A stretch of 64,000 bases of DNA from Acidobacteriota bacterium (GCA_016185425.1 JACPNQ010000040.1:186001-250000), one strand, 5' to 3'; counted from the first letter of the stretch, positions 26,354 to 35,428 are shown. A program made the numbers and translations. The notes: generated by a model from the letters alone, not told the origin.

Positions 26354-27445
26354 ATGCGAAAACTGCTCCTCGGGTTGATGACTGCCCTGACGCTCCCCGG
26401 CGCCATCAGCCGCGTCAAAGACCTTGCCTCGCTCGAAGGTGTGCGGGACAACCAGCTTGTCGGTTACGGGCTCGTCGTCGGCCTTAACGGCACCGGCGAC
26501 AAGCGCCAAACAGTCTTCGCCGCGCAGAGTCTGGCCAACATGCTCAACCGCATGGGTGTCTCGGTCAACCCGACGGCACTCCAGGCCAAAAACGTCGCGG
26601 CAGTGATGGTGACGGCGACGCTCCCGCCGTTCGCTCAGCCCGGCACACGCATCGACGTGACGGTTGGCACCGTAGGCGACGCGTCCAATCTGCAAGGTGG
26701 TCAGTTGCTGCTGACCAGTCTTCGCGGGGCCGACGGGCAAGTATATGCCGTCGCCCAGGGCGGCGTCCTTACTGCTGGATTTGTCGGCGGCCGCGCGGGT
26801 AACTCCCAGACTGTAAACCATCCCACGGCAGGCCGTGTCCCCAGTGGTGCGATTGTTGAGCAACCGGCGCCATCCGTCATTACGGAAGGACGGCTACGTT
26901 GGCAACTTCTCCGCGCCGACTTCACGACGGCTACTCGTCTGGCCGCCGCCATAAACACCCGATTCGCTCCCGGCAAACTCGCTGTCGCTCGCGCCTCTAA
27001 CGCCGGGATTGTCGAAGTCGAAACACCTCCGGAGTGGAAGGCCAAACCGGTCGAGTTTATCGCTGCTATCGAAGGGCTCACGCTCGACTCCGACCGCAAG
27101 CAACGCCTTCTGATTAACGAGCGAACCGGAACGATCGTCATGGGCAAGGAAGTCCGGATCGCCCCGGTCTCCATCCTCCATGGCAGCCTCTCGATCGAGG
27201 TACAGACGCAGTTCGAGATCTCCCAGCCCGCGCCGCTATCCGAAGGCAAGACCACCGTCGTTCCTTCTGTCTCGGTAGGTTCGAAGGAGGATCCCGCCAA
27301 ATTAGTGCAACTGAAAGACGGGGCCACCGTCGATGAACTCGTTCGGGGACTCCAGAAGATCGGTGCCACCCCGCGAGAGGTTATCGCCATCCTTCAAAGC
27401 CTCCAGAGCGCCGGCGCGCTCGACGCGGAAATCCAGGTGATCTAG
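26354..27445 (+). CDS. flgI: FlgI, flagellar P-ring protein
   Basis: The protein has 363 residues, the normal FlgI length, with a signal peptide (MRKLLLGLMTALTLPGAISR) and the diagnostic start of the mature part RDNQLVGYGLVVGLNGTGDK, then RTGTIVMGKEVRIAPVSILHG, and the C-terminal VDELVRGLQKIGATPREVI. It forms the periplasmic P-ring around the rod. GAGGAAA precedes the start. flgJ starts 12 bases after it. Confidence 0.96.
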   Translation: MRKLLLGLMTALTLPGAISRVKDLASLEGVRDNQLVGYGLVVGLNGTGDKRQTVFAAQSLANMLNRMGVSVNPTALQAKNVAAVMVTATLPPFAQPGTRIDVTVGTVGDASNLQGGQLLLTSLRGADGQVYAVAQGGVLTAGFVGGRAGNSQTVNHPTAGRVPSGAIVEQPAPSVITEGRLRWQLLRADFTTATRLAAAINTRFAPGKLAVARASNAGIVEVETPPEWKAKPVEFIAAIEGLTLDSDRKQRLLINERTGTIVMGKEVRIAPVSILHGSLSIEVQTQFEISQPAPLSEGKTTVVPSVSVGSKEDPAKLVQLKDGATVDELVRGLQKIGATPREVIAILQSLQSAGALDAEIQVI

Positions 27446-27457
27446 CCGGACGCCGCC

Positions 27458-27760
27458 ATGGAACTAAATGCCCTGAAAAGGAACGGCCCTCGAACGGATT
27501 TGGGTGAAGTCAGCAAGGTAAAGGACACCAAGACCGCCGCCCGCGAATTTGAAGCTCTTCTGATCGGCCAATTAATGAACAGCGCGTTTTCTTCCGAGCA
27601 AATGGGGCTGGGTGGCGACACGGACTCCGGTTCCCAGACTATGCTCGATTTCGGTCGCGAACATCTCTCCCGGCTGATCGCCGAAGGCGGAGGGCTCGGG
27701 CTCGGTAAGCTGATCGAGAACGGCCTCAAGCAGTCAGACGCAACGGTTCCTCGCAAATAA
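27458..27760 (+). CDS. flgJ: FlgJ-type rod-binding protein, N-terminal domain only
   Basis: The protein has 100 residues with the rod-capping signature AAREFEALLIGQLMNSAF and the short C-terminal helix. The peptidoglycan hydrolase domain of enteric FlgJ is absent, as in many non-enteric bacteria. It ends the plus-strand rod and ring unit; its last 35 bases overlap the 3' end of fliS on the other strand. Confidence 0.88.
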   Translation: MELNALKRNGPRTDLGEVSKVKDTKTAAREFEALLIGQLMNSAFSSEQMGLGGDTDSGSQTMLDFGREHLSRLIAEGGGLGLGKLIENGLKQSDATVPRK

Positions 27761-28136
27761 GCTCGGTCGTCCCGTCTTCGAGCTGACTCCACGCCTCGAG
27801 AAGTGTCGCGAGCAGATGTTCTGTCTCTGCGAGGGGCGCGTCCGTCTGTTCGATGTTCGCATCCGTTAGACGCCGATGCATGTAGACGTACAATTCCGCC
27901 AGGTTCGCGGCGACTTCTCCGCCACTATCCTTGTCCAAGCTGATTGCCAGTTCCTGAACAATCATGCACGCCTTCGTGATGGCTGCCGACCGTTCTCGAA
28001 TTTGGCCGTTGGCGAGGGCTGTCCGTGCTGTCCGGACGGACTGCAGTGCCCCCCGGTAGAGTGCACGCACAAGCTCCAGCGGGCTCGCCCCGAGAATATC
28101 CCAATCTTGTTGATTTTTATAGGCTTGGATCGACAT
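27726..28136 (-). CDS. fliS: FliS, flagellin chaperone
   Basis: The protein has 136 residues: an all-helical chain with the FliS pattern LGASPLELVRALYRGALQSV and VYMHRRLTDANIEQTDAPLAE. FliS binds the C-terminus of flagellin and stops premature polymerisation. It begins 9 bases after flaG. The 3' end overlaps flgJ by 35 bases, tail to tail. No flagellin or FliD gene is in the window. Confidence 0.9.
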   Translation of the reverse strand: MSIQAYKNQQDWDILGASPLELVRALYRGALQSVRTARTALANGQIRERSAAITKACMIVQELAISLDKDSGGEVAANLAELYVYMHRRLTDANIEQTDAPLAETEHLLATLLEAWSQLEDGTTELICEEPLRLTA

Positions 28137-28145
28137 TCGTTGCCA

Positions 28146-28451
28146 CTACAAGTCTCTTCGGAGAAACGGCGAAGAGCTTGAGCGCATTTCTTCCGCCAAT
28201 CGCAATGTGTACTCCGGCGGCAATTGCCGAATCACTTCGCGTGTCTGGCGGTCGATGATCCGCATCAGGGGGCGATGAGTCTCCCGGTCCAGAACAAACG
28301 TCAATTCGTAGTTCTCTCCGAAGAACTCAGTTGCATTGATGGCCTTAATGGCCTTTACCAGTTCCCGCCGCTCCGTCGCCTGCTGTTGATCCAGTTTGGT
28401 GTCGGGCAATAGCGCCGCGAGGGCCGCTTTTTCGATCGTCTTAGAGTCCAT
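28146..28451 (-). CDS. flaG: FlaG-family flagellar protein
   Basis: The protein has 101 residues from ATG 28451, preceded by AAAGGCGG; a start at 28490 has no ribosome site. The C-terminal half matches FlaG (NYELTFVLDRETHRPLMRII, TREVIRQLPPEYTLRLAEEM). FlaG proteins influence filament length. It is just upstream of fliS. Confidence 0.87.
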   Translation of the reverse strand: MDSKTIEKAALAALLPDTKLDQQQATERRELVKAIKAINATEFFGENYELTFVLDRETHRPLMRIIDRQTREVIRQLPPEYTLRLAEEMRSSSSPFLRRDL

Positions 28452-28537
28452 ACCGACCGCCTTTCTAATAGGGGTTCTGGTATGACTCATCGGAAAAGTC
28501 CGATGGAACTTGAAGAAGAATGTACTAAGCCGATGCC

Positions 28538-29083
28538 TTAGGCAAGATTCAAGACCTTCATCGTTGTGCCGCGCTCTTTCTCAATTTTCTGCTGAAGGAG
28601 CATGATGCCGTAAATCAATTGCTCAGGCCGCGGCGGGCAACCCGGCACGTAGACATCCACCGGAATAACCTGGTTCACCGGGACCAACGCGTAGTTGCTG
28701 AACACGCCGGTCGACGTCGCGCAAGCTCCCATCGAGATTACCCACTTCGGCTCCGGCATTTGCTGATAAAGCTGCCGGATTACGGGCGCCATCTTGTTCG
28801 ACACACGGCCGGCGATAATCATCAGATCTGACTGGCGTGGGGTGCCGCGGAAGACTTCGGCGCCGAACCGGGAGATGTCGAAGCGCGACGCGCTCATCGC
28901 CATCATCTCGATGGCGCAGCAGGCGAGACCGAACGTCATCGGCCAAATAGAGTTCTTGCGGCCCCAATTGATGGCTTTGTCGAGGGTCGTAAGCACGATG
29001 CTCTCGGAGAGATCGTCGACCTGGGAGTCGTCAATACGATCAAACAACTCCTCTGGGGCGGCAGGAAGTACTCGCTGTTCCAT
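28538..29083 (-). CDS. nuoB: NuoB, NADH-quinone oxidoreductase subunit B
   Basis: The protein has 181 residues from ATG 29083, preceded by AAAGAGGA; a GTG at 29143 would overlap malQ. It carries the N2 [4Fe-4S] cluster ligands: the Cys pair in GLACCAIEMM, Cys in SMGACATSTG and Cys in VPGCPPRPEQL. NuoB sits at the quinone-reduction end of complex I. No other nuo gene is nearby, so it is either an extra copy or part of a scattered complex. Confidence 0.95.
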   Translation of the reverse strand: MEQRVLPAAPEELFDRIDDSQVDDLSESIVLTTLDKAINWGRKNSIWPMTFGLACCAIEMMAMSASRFDISRFGAEVFRGTPRQSDLMIIAGRVSNKMAPVIRQLYQQMPEPKWVISMGACATSTGVFSNYALVPVNQVIPVDVYVPGCPPRPEQLIYGIMLLQQKIEKERGTTMKVLNLA

Positions 29084-29154
29084 GAATCCTCTTTCCAGTA
29101 TGCCACGCGCCGAGTTGCCCAATGGCGGGGCCGTTGTGGACACTGGGAGATTAC

Positions 29155-31362
29155 ATGGCTAACGAAGCGGGTGTGGCGCACTATGTGTTTCCGTCGGAGA
29201 ATTATCCGGTAGCGCTGCGGCGGGCGGCGGAGGCACATGGGGTCCAGGAAGTCTACTGGGACATCTGGGGAAAGGAGCACAAACCGGATATCGAAGTGCA
29301 GAAGGCCGTCCTGGCTTCGATGGGAGTGAATGTTTCCTCGGCCGACACCATTGACCAATCCTTGCGCGACTGGCTGCGCCGGGAGAGGCTGGCGCTATTA
29401 CCCTCGTGCGTCGTCAGCTCGGATGCCGATGCATGGCTGCCGGTGACTCTCCCTCCTGGCGCAGGCGGCAGCGTGACGGTAACAGTGGCCCTCGAAAACG
29501 GAAGCGCGCTTTCGGCTGAGCGGCGCCTGGCGCAGGTCAAATCCGTCGAATTTGATGGATTAACGTGGTCGCGTGGCCGTATTCCCCTGCCCGAAGGTCT
29601 TCCGCACGGCTATCACAAGGCGACCGTCGCCGCCAGCGGCCTGACTGCTACCTGCGAACTCGTCCACTGTCCCGACAAGGTTTATGACACAGGAAACCAC
29701 CGGATGGCGGGTATCGCGATCAGCCTTTACGGTTTGCGCTCCAACCGAAACTGGGGCTGCGGCGATTTCAACGATCTGCAACGCTTCTCGGCGTGGGCGG
29801 CAAAAGAGGCCGAAGCCTCGTTCGTCGCGCTGAACCCCCTCCATGCGCTGGCGAATCGATCGCCCTTTAACACCAGTCCCTACCTGCCGGCTTCGACCTA
29901 CTACCGCAATTTCATCTACCTCGACATAGAAGCCATTCCGGAGTTTCAGCACTCTCCCCTTGTCCAACGCCTGCGCGCAAAAGCAGACAACCGCATCGCC
30001 GAGCTGCGCGCGCTCGAGTTCGTCGACTACGAAGGCGTTGCGCGCTTAAAACGGTTTTTCCTCCAATTGCTATACCGTCAGTTTCTACGCGGTGGCGCGG
30101 CGCGGCGTAGCGAATTCGATGCATTCCGGCGGAAGGAAGGCCGGCTGCTCGAGCGGTTTGCAGTATACAGCGCGCTCGATGAGCGCCTGCACCGGCTGGA
30201 CGCGAATGTGTGGATTTGGCCGCACTGGCCGGCGGAGTATCAGGATCCGGATTCGCCCGAGGTGGCGGACTTTGCGCGCCGCGAATGGCGCCGTGTGGAA
30301 TTCTGGCAGTTCGTCTATTGGCTGGTGGATCGGCAGGTGGAGCAGGCTCAGGCGCGCGCCGTTGCCGCCGGAATGCCGATCGGACTCTATCACGATCTGG
30401 CGCTGGCGACGGACCGTTGCGGCTCGGATCTATGGGCTTACCGGCCCTATTTCGCCAATGGCTGCCGCGTCGGCGCGCCGCCGGATGACTTCTCACCCAA
30501 AGGGCAGGATTGGTCGTTCCCGCCGCCCGCGGTGGAACGGCATAGGGCTGATGGCTACCGGCTATTCGCTGCTGCGATCCGGAACAACAGCCGGCACGGC
30601 GGTGCACTGCGCATCGACCATGTCATGCGCTTCTTTCGCCTCTATTGGATACCGGAAGGGAAGGACGCAACCGAGGGCACCTATGTCCGGGAGCCGTGGC
30701 GTGACCTGTTGCGCATCGTCGCGCTCGAGAGCCATCGCAATCGGGTCATGGTCATCGGCGAAGACCTCGGCACCGTCGAAGACTACGTCCGCGAAGGCTT
30801 GGCGGAGATTGGCGTTCTCAGCTATCGCCTCCTGTACTTCGAAAAAACAGACGAGGGCAAATTCAAGCGGCCGGATGAGTATCCTGCCGGTGCTGTCGTC
30901 AGCTCGACAACACACGATTTGCCGACGCTGGCCGGCTACTGGCTGGGCCGCGATGTCGACGCCCGCCGGAATGCCGGCCTCCTGCCGGATGAGGACTCCT
31001 ATCGCGATCAGATGCGGGCCCGCTTGGAGGACAAGCATAAGATGGTGGAGATCCTCCACGACCTACAGTTGCTTCCGCCCGGTTACCCGCGCGACGCGGC
31101 CATGTCTCCCGAGCTGACAGGCGAGTTGCACAACGCCGCCATCGGATTTCTTGCGTCGGCAAACTCGCGGCTCTTCGTCCTGAATCAGGAAGACCTTACC
31201 AAGGAGACGGAACAGCAGAACCTGCCCGGATCGACTTGGGAGTACCCCAATTGGCGGCGCAAAATGAGGTACTCGATTGAAGAGCTGGAAAGTGACGCCC
31301 ATGTCAAAGACTTCACCCGGATGCTCCGGAAATGGCTGGAGCGGACGGGTCGCGTAGGCTGA
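29155..31362 (+). CDS. malQ: 4-alpha-glucanotransferase (amylomaltase)
   Basis: The protein has 735 residues from ATG 29155; an ATG at 29122 is in frame. MalQ features: GIAISLYGLRSNRNWGCGDF, SPYLPASTYYRNFIYLDIE, RIDHVMRFFRLYWIPEGKDA (with the catalytic Asp), VIGEDLGTVEDYVREGL (acid/base Glu) and SSTTHDLPTLAGYW. It transfers alpha-1,4-glucan segments in glycogen/maltodextrin metabolism. It is long because of an N-terminal region with a beta-rich domain (about 80-190), as in the long MalQ class. Confidence 0.94.
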   Translation: MANEAGVAHYVFPSENYPVALRRAAEAHGVQEVYWDIWGKEHKPDIEVQKAVLASMGVNVSSADTIDQSLRDWLRRERLALLPSCVVSSDADAWLPVTLPPGAGGSVTVTVALENGSALSAERRLAQVKSVEFDGLTWSRGRIPLPEGLPHGYHKATVAASGLTATCELVHCPDKVYDTGNHRMAGIAISLYGLRSNRNWGCGDFNDLQRFSAWAAKEAEASFVALNPLHALANRSPFNTSPYLPASTYYRNFIYLDIEAIPEFQHSPLVQRLRAKADNRIAELRALEFVDYEGVARLKRFFLQLLYRQFLRGGAARRSEFDAFRRKEGRLLERFAVYSALDERLHRLDANVWIWPHWPAEYQDPDSPEVADFARREWRRVEFWQFVYWLVDRQVEQAQARAVAAGMPIGLYHDLALATDRCGSDLWAYRPYFANGCRVGAPPDDFSPKGQDWSFPPPAVERHRADGYRLFAAAIRNNSRHGGALRIDHVMRFFRLYWIPEGKDATEGTYVREPWRDLLRIVALESHRNRVMVIGEDLGTVEDYVREGLAEIGVLSYRLLYFEKTDEGKFKRPDEYPAGAVVSSTTHDLPTLAGYWLGRDVDARRNAGLLPDEDSYRDQMRARLEDKHKMVEILHDLQLLPPGYPRDAAMSPELTGELHNAAIGFLASANSRLFVLNQEDLTKETEQQNLPGSTWEYPNWRRKMRYSIEELESDAHVKDFTRMLRKWLERTGRVG

Positions 31363-31372
31363 CGCCAGCCGC

Positions 31373-32710
31373 TCAAACAAAGAGCTGGCTGTGAACCTCA
31401 CCCGCGACATCGGTGAGCCGGAAGTCGCGTCCCGCGTAGCGATAGGTGAGCTGTTTGTGATGCAGTCCAAGAAGAGCTAGTAGCGTCGCGTGGAAGTCAT
31501 TGGTATGCATCCGGCCTTCCACTGCCTTCACGCCGAGCTCATCCGTCGCGCCATACGTGAAACCCTTCTTCACGCCTGCGCCTGCGAGCAGCATCGAATA
31601 CCCGGTGATGTTGTGGTCCCGGCCATCCATGCCCTGCGACATCGGCAGCCGGCCGAACTCGCTGCCGAAGATGACGAGCGTTTCTTCCAGCAGACCGCGT
31701 TGTGCGAGATCGGTCAACAGTGCTCCTGTCGCCTGGTCGACCTGTCGCGAACGCTGGATGAGCCCCTTGTGGAGGTTCGTATGGTGATCCCACCCGCCTT
31801 GGCAGATCTCGACAAAGCGCACGCCGGCCTCACTCAAACGCCGTGCCATCAAGCACTGGCGCGCGAACGATCCCTCCGGACCCGGCTGCACACCGTAGGC
31901 ATCGAGAACGGACTGCGGCTCCTTGGAGAGATCCAGTAGATCTGGAACTTTGCTTTGCATGCGGAATGCGAGCTCATACGATTCAATGATCCCGTCGATC
32001 GGATCGGGCGCACCCGGCGACGAGGCAGCGTCCTGGTTCATTGCTTGGATCAGGTCGAGATGGCGCCGTTGCAGATTGCGTTCTTCCGCGGCCTTCAGAT
32101 TGGATAAGTAGCCTTGGTCACTGATGCGCGTGCCCTGGAAATGAGCGGGCAGAAACGCGCTGCCATAGTTGACAGCGCCGCCGAAGTTGGGGGGAGGATT
32201 GATCGTGATGTAGCCCGGCAGATCCTGATTCTCCGTGCCCAACCCGTACAGAAGCCAGGCGCCCATGCTCGGCCGGGTAAGTGCCGCGTTCGCGCTGCCC
32301 GTGTGGAGCTGCACAACGGCCTGCGGATGGGCTGGTGTATCTGTGTGAAGCCCGCGAAGGTAGCAGAAACTGTCCGCATGCTTGGCGATGTTCGGCAGCA
32401 GTTCCGAAAACCATGCGCCCGACTCGCCATACTGGCGGAAGGCAAATTTTGAAGGCGTGACAACGCCCCCGCCCGGTCCGGATTTGCCGGCATTGGCTAC
32501 CATGGCGGGTTTGTATTCGAACGTATCCAGGCTCGACATGGCGCCTTCCATGAAAAGGAAGATGATGCGTTTCACCTTCGGCGCGAAATGAGGCTCTTTG
32601 GCCGCAAGCGGTTTGGCGGCCGTAGCGGCGCCGGCTAATCCCGCAAAAGCAAGATGGCCGAAGCCCGCGCCGGCGGCGCGCAAAAGGGAACGTCGGTTAA
32701 GAGTGGACAT
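31373..32710 (-). CDS. DUF1501 protein, exported (sulfatase/alkaline-phosphatase-like fold)
   Basis: The protein has 445 residues from ATG 32710, preceded by AGGAGA. The N-terminus MSTLNRRSLLRAAGAGFGHL is a Tat-type signal (RRSLL). Family segments are KRIIFLFMEGAMSSLDTFEY, LPGYITINPPPNFGGAVNYG and GGWDHHTNLHKGLI. DUF1501 proteins accompany PSD1-type proteins in Planctomycetes and Acidobacteria; their reaction is not known. It begins 14 bases after the PSD1 gene stop, in the same unit. Confidence 0.9.
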   Translation of the reverse strand: MSTLNRRSLLRAAGAGFGHLAFAGLAGAATAAKPLAAKEPHFAPKVKRIIFLFMEGAMSSLDTFEYKPAMVANAGKSGPGGGVVTPSKFAFRQYGESGAWFSELLPNIAKHADSFCYLRGLHTDTPAHPQAVVQLHTGSANAALTRPSMGAWLLYGLGTENQDLPGYITINPPPNFGGAVNYGSAFLPAHFQGTRISDQGYLSNLKAAEERNLQRRHLDLIQAMNQDAASSPGAPDPIDGIIESYELAFRMQSKVPDLLDLSKEPQSVLDAYGVQPGPEGSFARQCLMARRLSEAGVRFVEICQGGWDHHTNLHKGLIQRSRQVDQATGALLTDLAQRGLLEETLVIFGSEFGRLPMSQGMDGRDHNITGYSMLLAGAGVKKGFTYGATDELGVKAVEGRMHTNDFHATLLALLGLHHKQLTYRYAGRDFRLTDVAGEVHSQLFV

Positions 32711-32724
32711 GGCGGGGTCTCCTG

Positions 32725-35226
32725 TTAATTGACAAATCGGAATTCGGCGGATGCGTAGAGAGCTTGGATGAAGCTCAGCCACGCGGCGGCGTTCGGTGAC
32801 TGCGGATTGACGGATTCATCGACAATCGGATGATCGGTGCGATCGATGTTGTCCGGGTCGGCCGGAACGATGGGCTTCTCAGAGATCGCTTCGGCGGTGT
32901 GGGTCTGGCTGAGGACGTCCGGTGTGCTCGGCAGTTTCGCGAAGTCAGTGGAGTAGCCGTCGATAAACTGCGCCGCCCGTGTGATCTCTGCCGGTGACGG
33001 TTCGCGTCCGAGAATCAGCCGGTACGCCCGCCGGATTCGCGTCGCGGTCGCTCCGGCGGGAAGTGCGCCGGCAAGAGCCAGCGAGTGCTTACGAATGAAC
33101 CCGGAATTGAGCAGGAAGAGGGCTTGCGCAGGGACCGTAGTCGAATCCCGCTGACCCGTGACCAATGATTGCGCCGCCGGGTCGAACGCCTCGAGTGAAC
33201 GCGGCGTGACGCCGCGAAGCAGGGGCAGATAGATACTGCGAACAGTGCTTCGGGCGGCCGCTTCCTGTATGCCCCGGGACTGTGGCCCATTGTCTGGCAT
33301 TTCGATCATTTTGAATTTCGACGCGGGAGTGCCCGCGGGAATCGAGAGATCAAGCGTCCCGGCAGAGGCAAGGACCGCGTCGCGGAACTCTTCGGCTTCC
33401 AGCCGGCGCGGGACGCGATGCCATAGCAGGCGGTTCCCGGGGTCAGCCTCGCGGAGGCGGGCCGGCGCCTCCGGCGACCGCCGGTATGCTTCCGACAAAA
33501 CGATGCGGCGGACCAGTTTCTTCGTCGACCACCCGTCCGCCAGAAACTGCCGGCTGAGGTAGTCCAACAGTTCTGGATGGGACGGCCGGTCGCCGTTGAT
33601 GCCGAAATTGTCTACCGTTCGCACGAGGCCGGCGCCGAACAACGCCTGCCAGATGCGATTGGCTGCGACGCGCGGAGTGAGCGGATTATTTGGACTGGTG
33701 AGCCACTCGGCCAGCTCCAACCGGCCGCTTTGCGCAGGATTAACGGGCTTCGCGCCGGGCACCGCGAAGGCTGTCAGGAAACCGCGCGGAACTGTGGGGC
33801 CGAGGCGTTCGGCCTCGCCGCGAATGCGAATGGCGGTATCGGCGATGAGCTTTCCATCACGTGCGCCGTGCACGGCGAAACCGTACTCAGCCGGGTCGGT
33901 CAATTGCAGCAGTTCGACTTGCAGGCGCTCGTACTTCAGGCGGAAGGGCTGCTGTGCCGGGCGCCCGTTGGCGGCTAATTTCAGACCTTCGGGAGTGCCG
34001 CGGATCTCTTCCCATTCCTTTTTCGCTACGGCCAGATCGGCGCGAAGCTTCTCCAGCTTTTCGCTTGAGGCAACGGGCTGAAACGACGCAAGACGTACAA
34101 GCAGGTCTGGGTTGTAGTAGTCGAGGCCCGCACCGCCCATACGGTTCCGCAACCCCGCTGCGTCATCGGTGCTCGTGAATATGCCGGCCAGCGCGTAATA
34201 GTCGGACTGCGGAATCGGGTCGAATTTGTGATCGTGGCAGCGGGCACAGCTAACGGTCAAGCCCAACGCGGCTTTGGAGACGGTGTCGATTTTCTCGTCG
34301 ACGTTGTCCATCAGAAATCGCTCTTTGAAACGCTGGTTCACGTCCTTCGGCCCGATCGCCAGAAAGCCCGTGGCGATCTGGAGCCGAACCCGCTCGTCGA
34401 TGCTATTCGCCGGAAGCAGGTCGCCGGCGATCTGTTCCTGTAAAAACCGGTTAAATGGCACGTCGCGATTGAAGGCATCGATCACGTAGTCGCGATACCG
34501 CCACGCGTGCGGGTAAGGAACGTTGCGCGAAGGCCCGGTGGATTCGCCATACCGGGCGACGTCGAGCCAGCGGCGGCCCCAGCGTTCGCCAAAGCGCGGA
34601 GACGCAAGCAGCCTGTCGACGAGTTGTTCGTAATTTGGATTCTTCTGAAAGGCGTCCATCTCAGTAGGCGTCGGAGGCAATCCCGTAAGGTCGAACGTCA
34701 GGCGGCGAATCAGCGTCAGATCGTTCGCTGGCCCTACCGGGGTGAGGCCCTTCTCGGCGAGCTTTGCGTTGATGAAGCCGTCAATGTCCCCGGCGGGATC
34801 GGAAATCGGCTGAAACGCCCAGTGCCGCGAGCGCAGGCGCTCATATCCTGGATTCGGTTTGTTGACTGCGATCGTTTCCGCAGGCCACGCGACGCCATTG
34901 GTGATCCAGGCCTTCAACAAGGCGAGTTCTTCCGGTGTAACCAGATCACCTTCCTTTGGCATACGGCGCCGCGGATTGGAATGAGTAATCCGTTCGATGA
35001 GCAGGCTCTTCTCCGGCTCGCCAGGGATGACGGCCGGTCCGGAGTCGCCGCCGTTCAGCAGGCCGTTGCGGTCGTCGACGCGGAGTCCACCGGCCGGCTT
35101 GGTGTCCGCTGAATGGCACGCGTAGCAGCGCTTTACCAGGATCGGCCGGACGTTCTTCTCGAAGAAAGCAACGTCGCTCGACTGGGAAAACGCGGACAGG
35201 GAAATGAGGATGAGTACTCGAGTCAT
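32725..35226 (-). CDS. PSD1-type planctomycete cytochrome c (DUF1549/DUF1553)
   Basis: The protein has 833 residues: a signal peptide (to about 15), a C-type cytochrome domain with one heme motif CYACH (about 33-37), a DUF1549 domain (about 145-360, WGRRWLDVARYGEST, VSCARCHDHKFDPIPQSDYY), which adds a second heme motif CARCH, and a DUF1553 domain (about 500-790). The family is secreted and tied to unknown oxidative or polysaccharide-related chemistry. The DUF1501 partner follows. A Cys-rich leader ORF and a hairpin lie upstream. Confidence 0.92.
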   Translation of the reverse strand: MTRVLILISLSAFSQSSDVAFFEKNVRPILVKRCYACHSADTKPAGGLRVDDRNGLLNGGDSGPAVIPGEPEKSLLIERITHSNPRRRMPKEGDLVTPEELALLKAWITNGVAWPAETIAVNKPNPGYERLRSRHWAFQPISDPAGDIDGFINAKLAEKGLTPVGPANDLTLIRRLTFDLTGLPPTPTEMDAFQKNPNYEQLVDRLLASPRFGERWGRRWLDVARYGESTGPSRNVPYPHAWRYRDYVIDAFNRDVPFNRFLQEQIAGDLLPANSIDERVRLQIATGFLAIGPKDVNQRFKERFLMDNVDEKIDTVSKAALGLTVSCARCHDHKFDPIPQSDYYALAGIFTSTDDAAGLRNRMGGAGLDYYNPDLLVRLASFQPVASSEKLEKLRADLAVAKKEWEEIRGTPEGLKLAANGRPAQQPFRLKYERLQVELLQLTDPAEYGFAVHGARDGKLIADTAIRIRGEAERLGPTVPRGFLTAFAVPGAKPVNPAQSGRLELAEWLTSPNNPLTPRVAANRIWQALFGAGLVRTVDNFGINGDRPSHPELLDYLSRQFLADGWSTKKLVRRIVLSEAYRRSPEAPARLREADPGNRLLWHRVPRRLEAEEFRDAVLASAGTLDLSIPAGTPASKFKMIEMPDNGPQSRGIQEAAARSTVRSIYLPLLRGVTPRSLEAFDPAAQSLVTGQRDSTTVPAQALFLLNSGFIRKHSLALAGALPAGATATRIRRAYRLILGREPSPAEITRAAQFIDGYSTDFAKLPSTPDVLSQTHTAEAISEKPIVPADPDNIDRTDHPIVDESVNPQSPNAAAWLSFIQALYASAEFRFVN

Positions 35227-35234
35227 AGGGATGG

Positions 35235-35266
35235 AAAAAACAGAAGTGGATCCCGTGTACGGGATC
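35235..35266 (-). terminator. Hairpin plus U-tract in the leader of the PSD1 gene (possible attenuator)
   Basis: GATCCCGT and ACGGGATC (35249-35266) form an 8-bp stem with a 2-base centre (7 bp and a 4-base loop in RNA). On the minus strand it is followed 8 bases later by six Ts (35240-35235), just before the PSD1 ATG. This resembles an intrinsic terminator with a slightly long spacer, and it follows the cysteine-run leader ORF. Confidence 0.5.
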
Positions 35267-35295
35267 TAGGGAAAAGAGAGGAAGGGAAGCCGGAT

Positions 35296-35361
35296 CTAAC
35301 AACAGCAACAACAGCGGCAGCGGATATGAGAAACCTGCCTGAAAACAATACTCGACTTCAT
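35296..35361 (-). CDS. Leader peptide ending in a cysteine run
   Basis: A 21-residue ORF, ATG 35361 to TAG 35298-35296, ending RCRCCCCC: six of the last seven residues are Cys (TGT/TGC). The promoter below would place the first transcribed base at the A of this ATG, so it would be translated leaderless. Short ORFs of this kind with Cys runs act as cysteine-sensing attenuators in mycobacteria. Here it lies upstream of a two-heme (CxxCH) protein gene and a hairpin with U-tract, fitting an attenuation leader. That role is inferred. Confidence 0.6.
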   Translation of the reverse strand: MKSSIVFRQVSHIRCRCCCCC

Positions 35362-35367
35362 AGATAG

Positions 35368-35396
35368 AGAATAGGGTGTTTGAAAAATCGTGTCAA
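35368..35396 (-). promoter_or_regulatory. Strong sigma-70-type promoter for the leader ORF and PSD1 gene
   Basis: On the minus strand TTGACA (35396-35391), a 17-base spacer and TATTCT (35373-35368). Transcription would start about 35362-35361, where the leader ORF's ATG begins. The -35 is a perfect consensus and the spacing is ideal. Confidence 0.7.
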
Positions 35397-35428
35397 GAGA
35401 AAAATGGTCCATTGAGAATTTCCGATAG

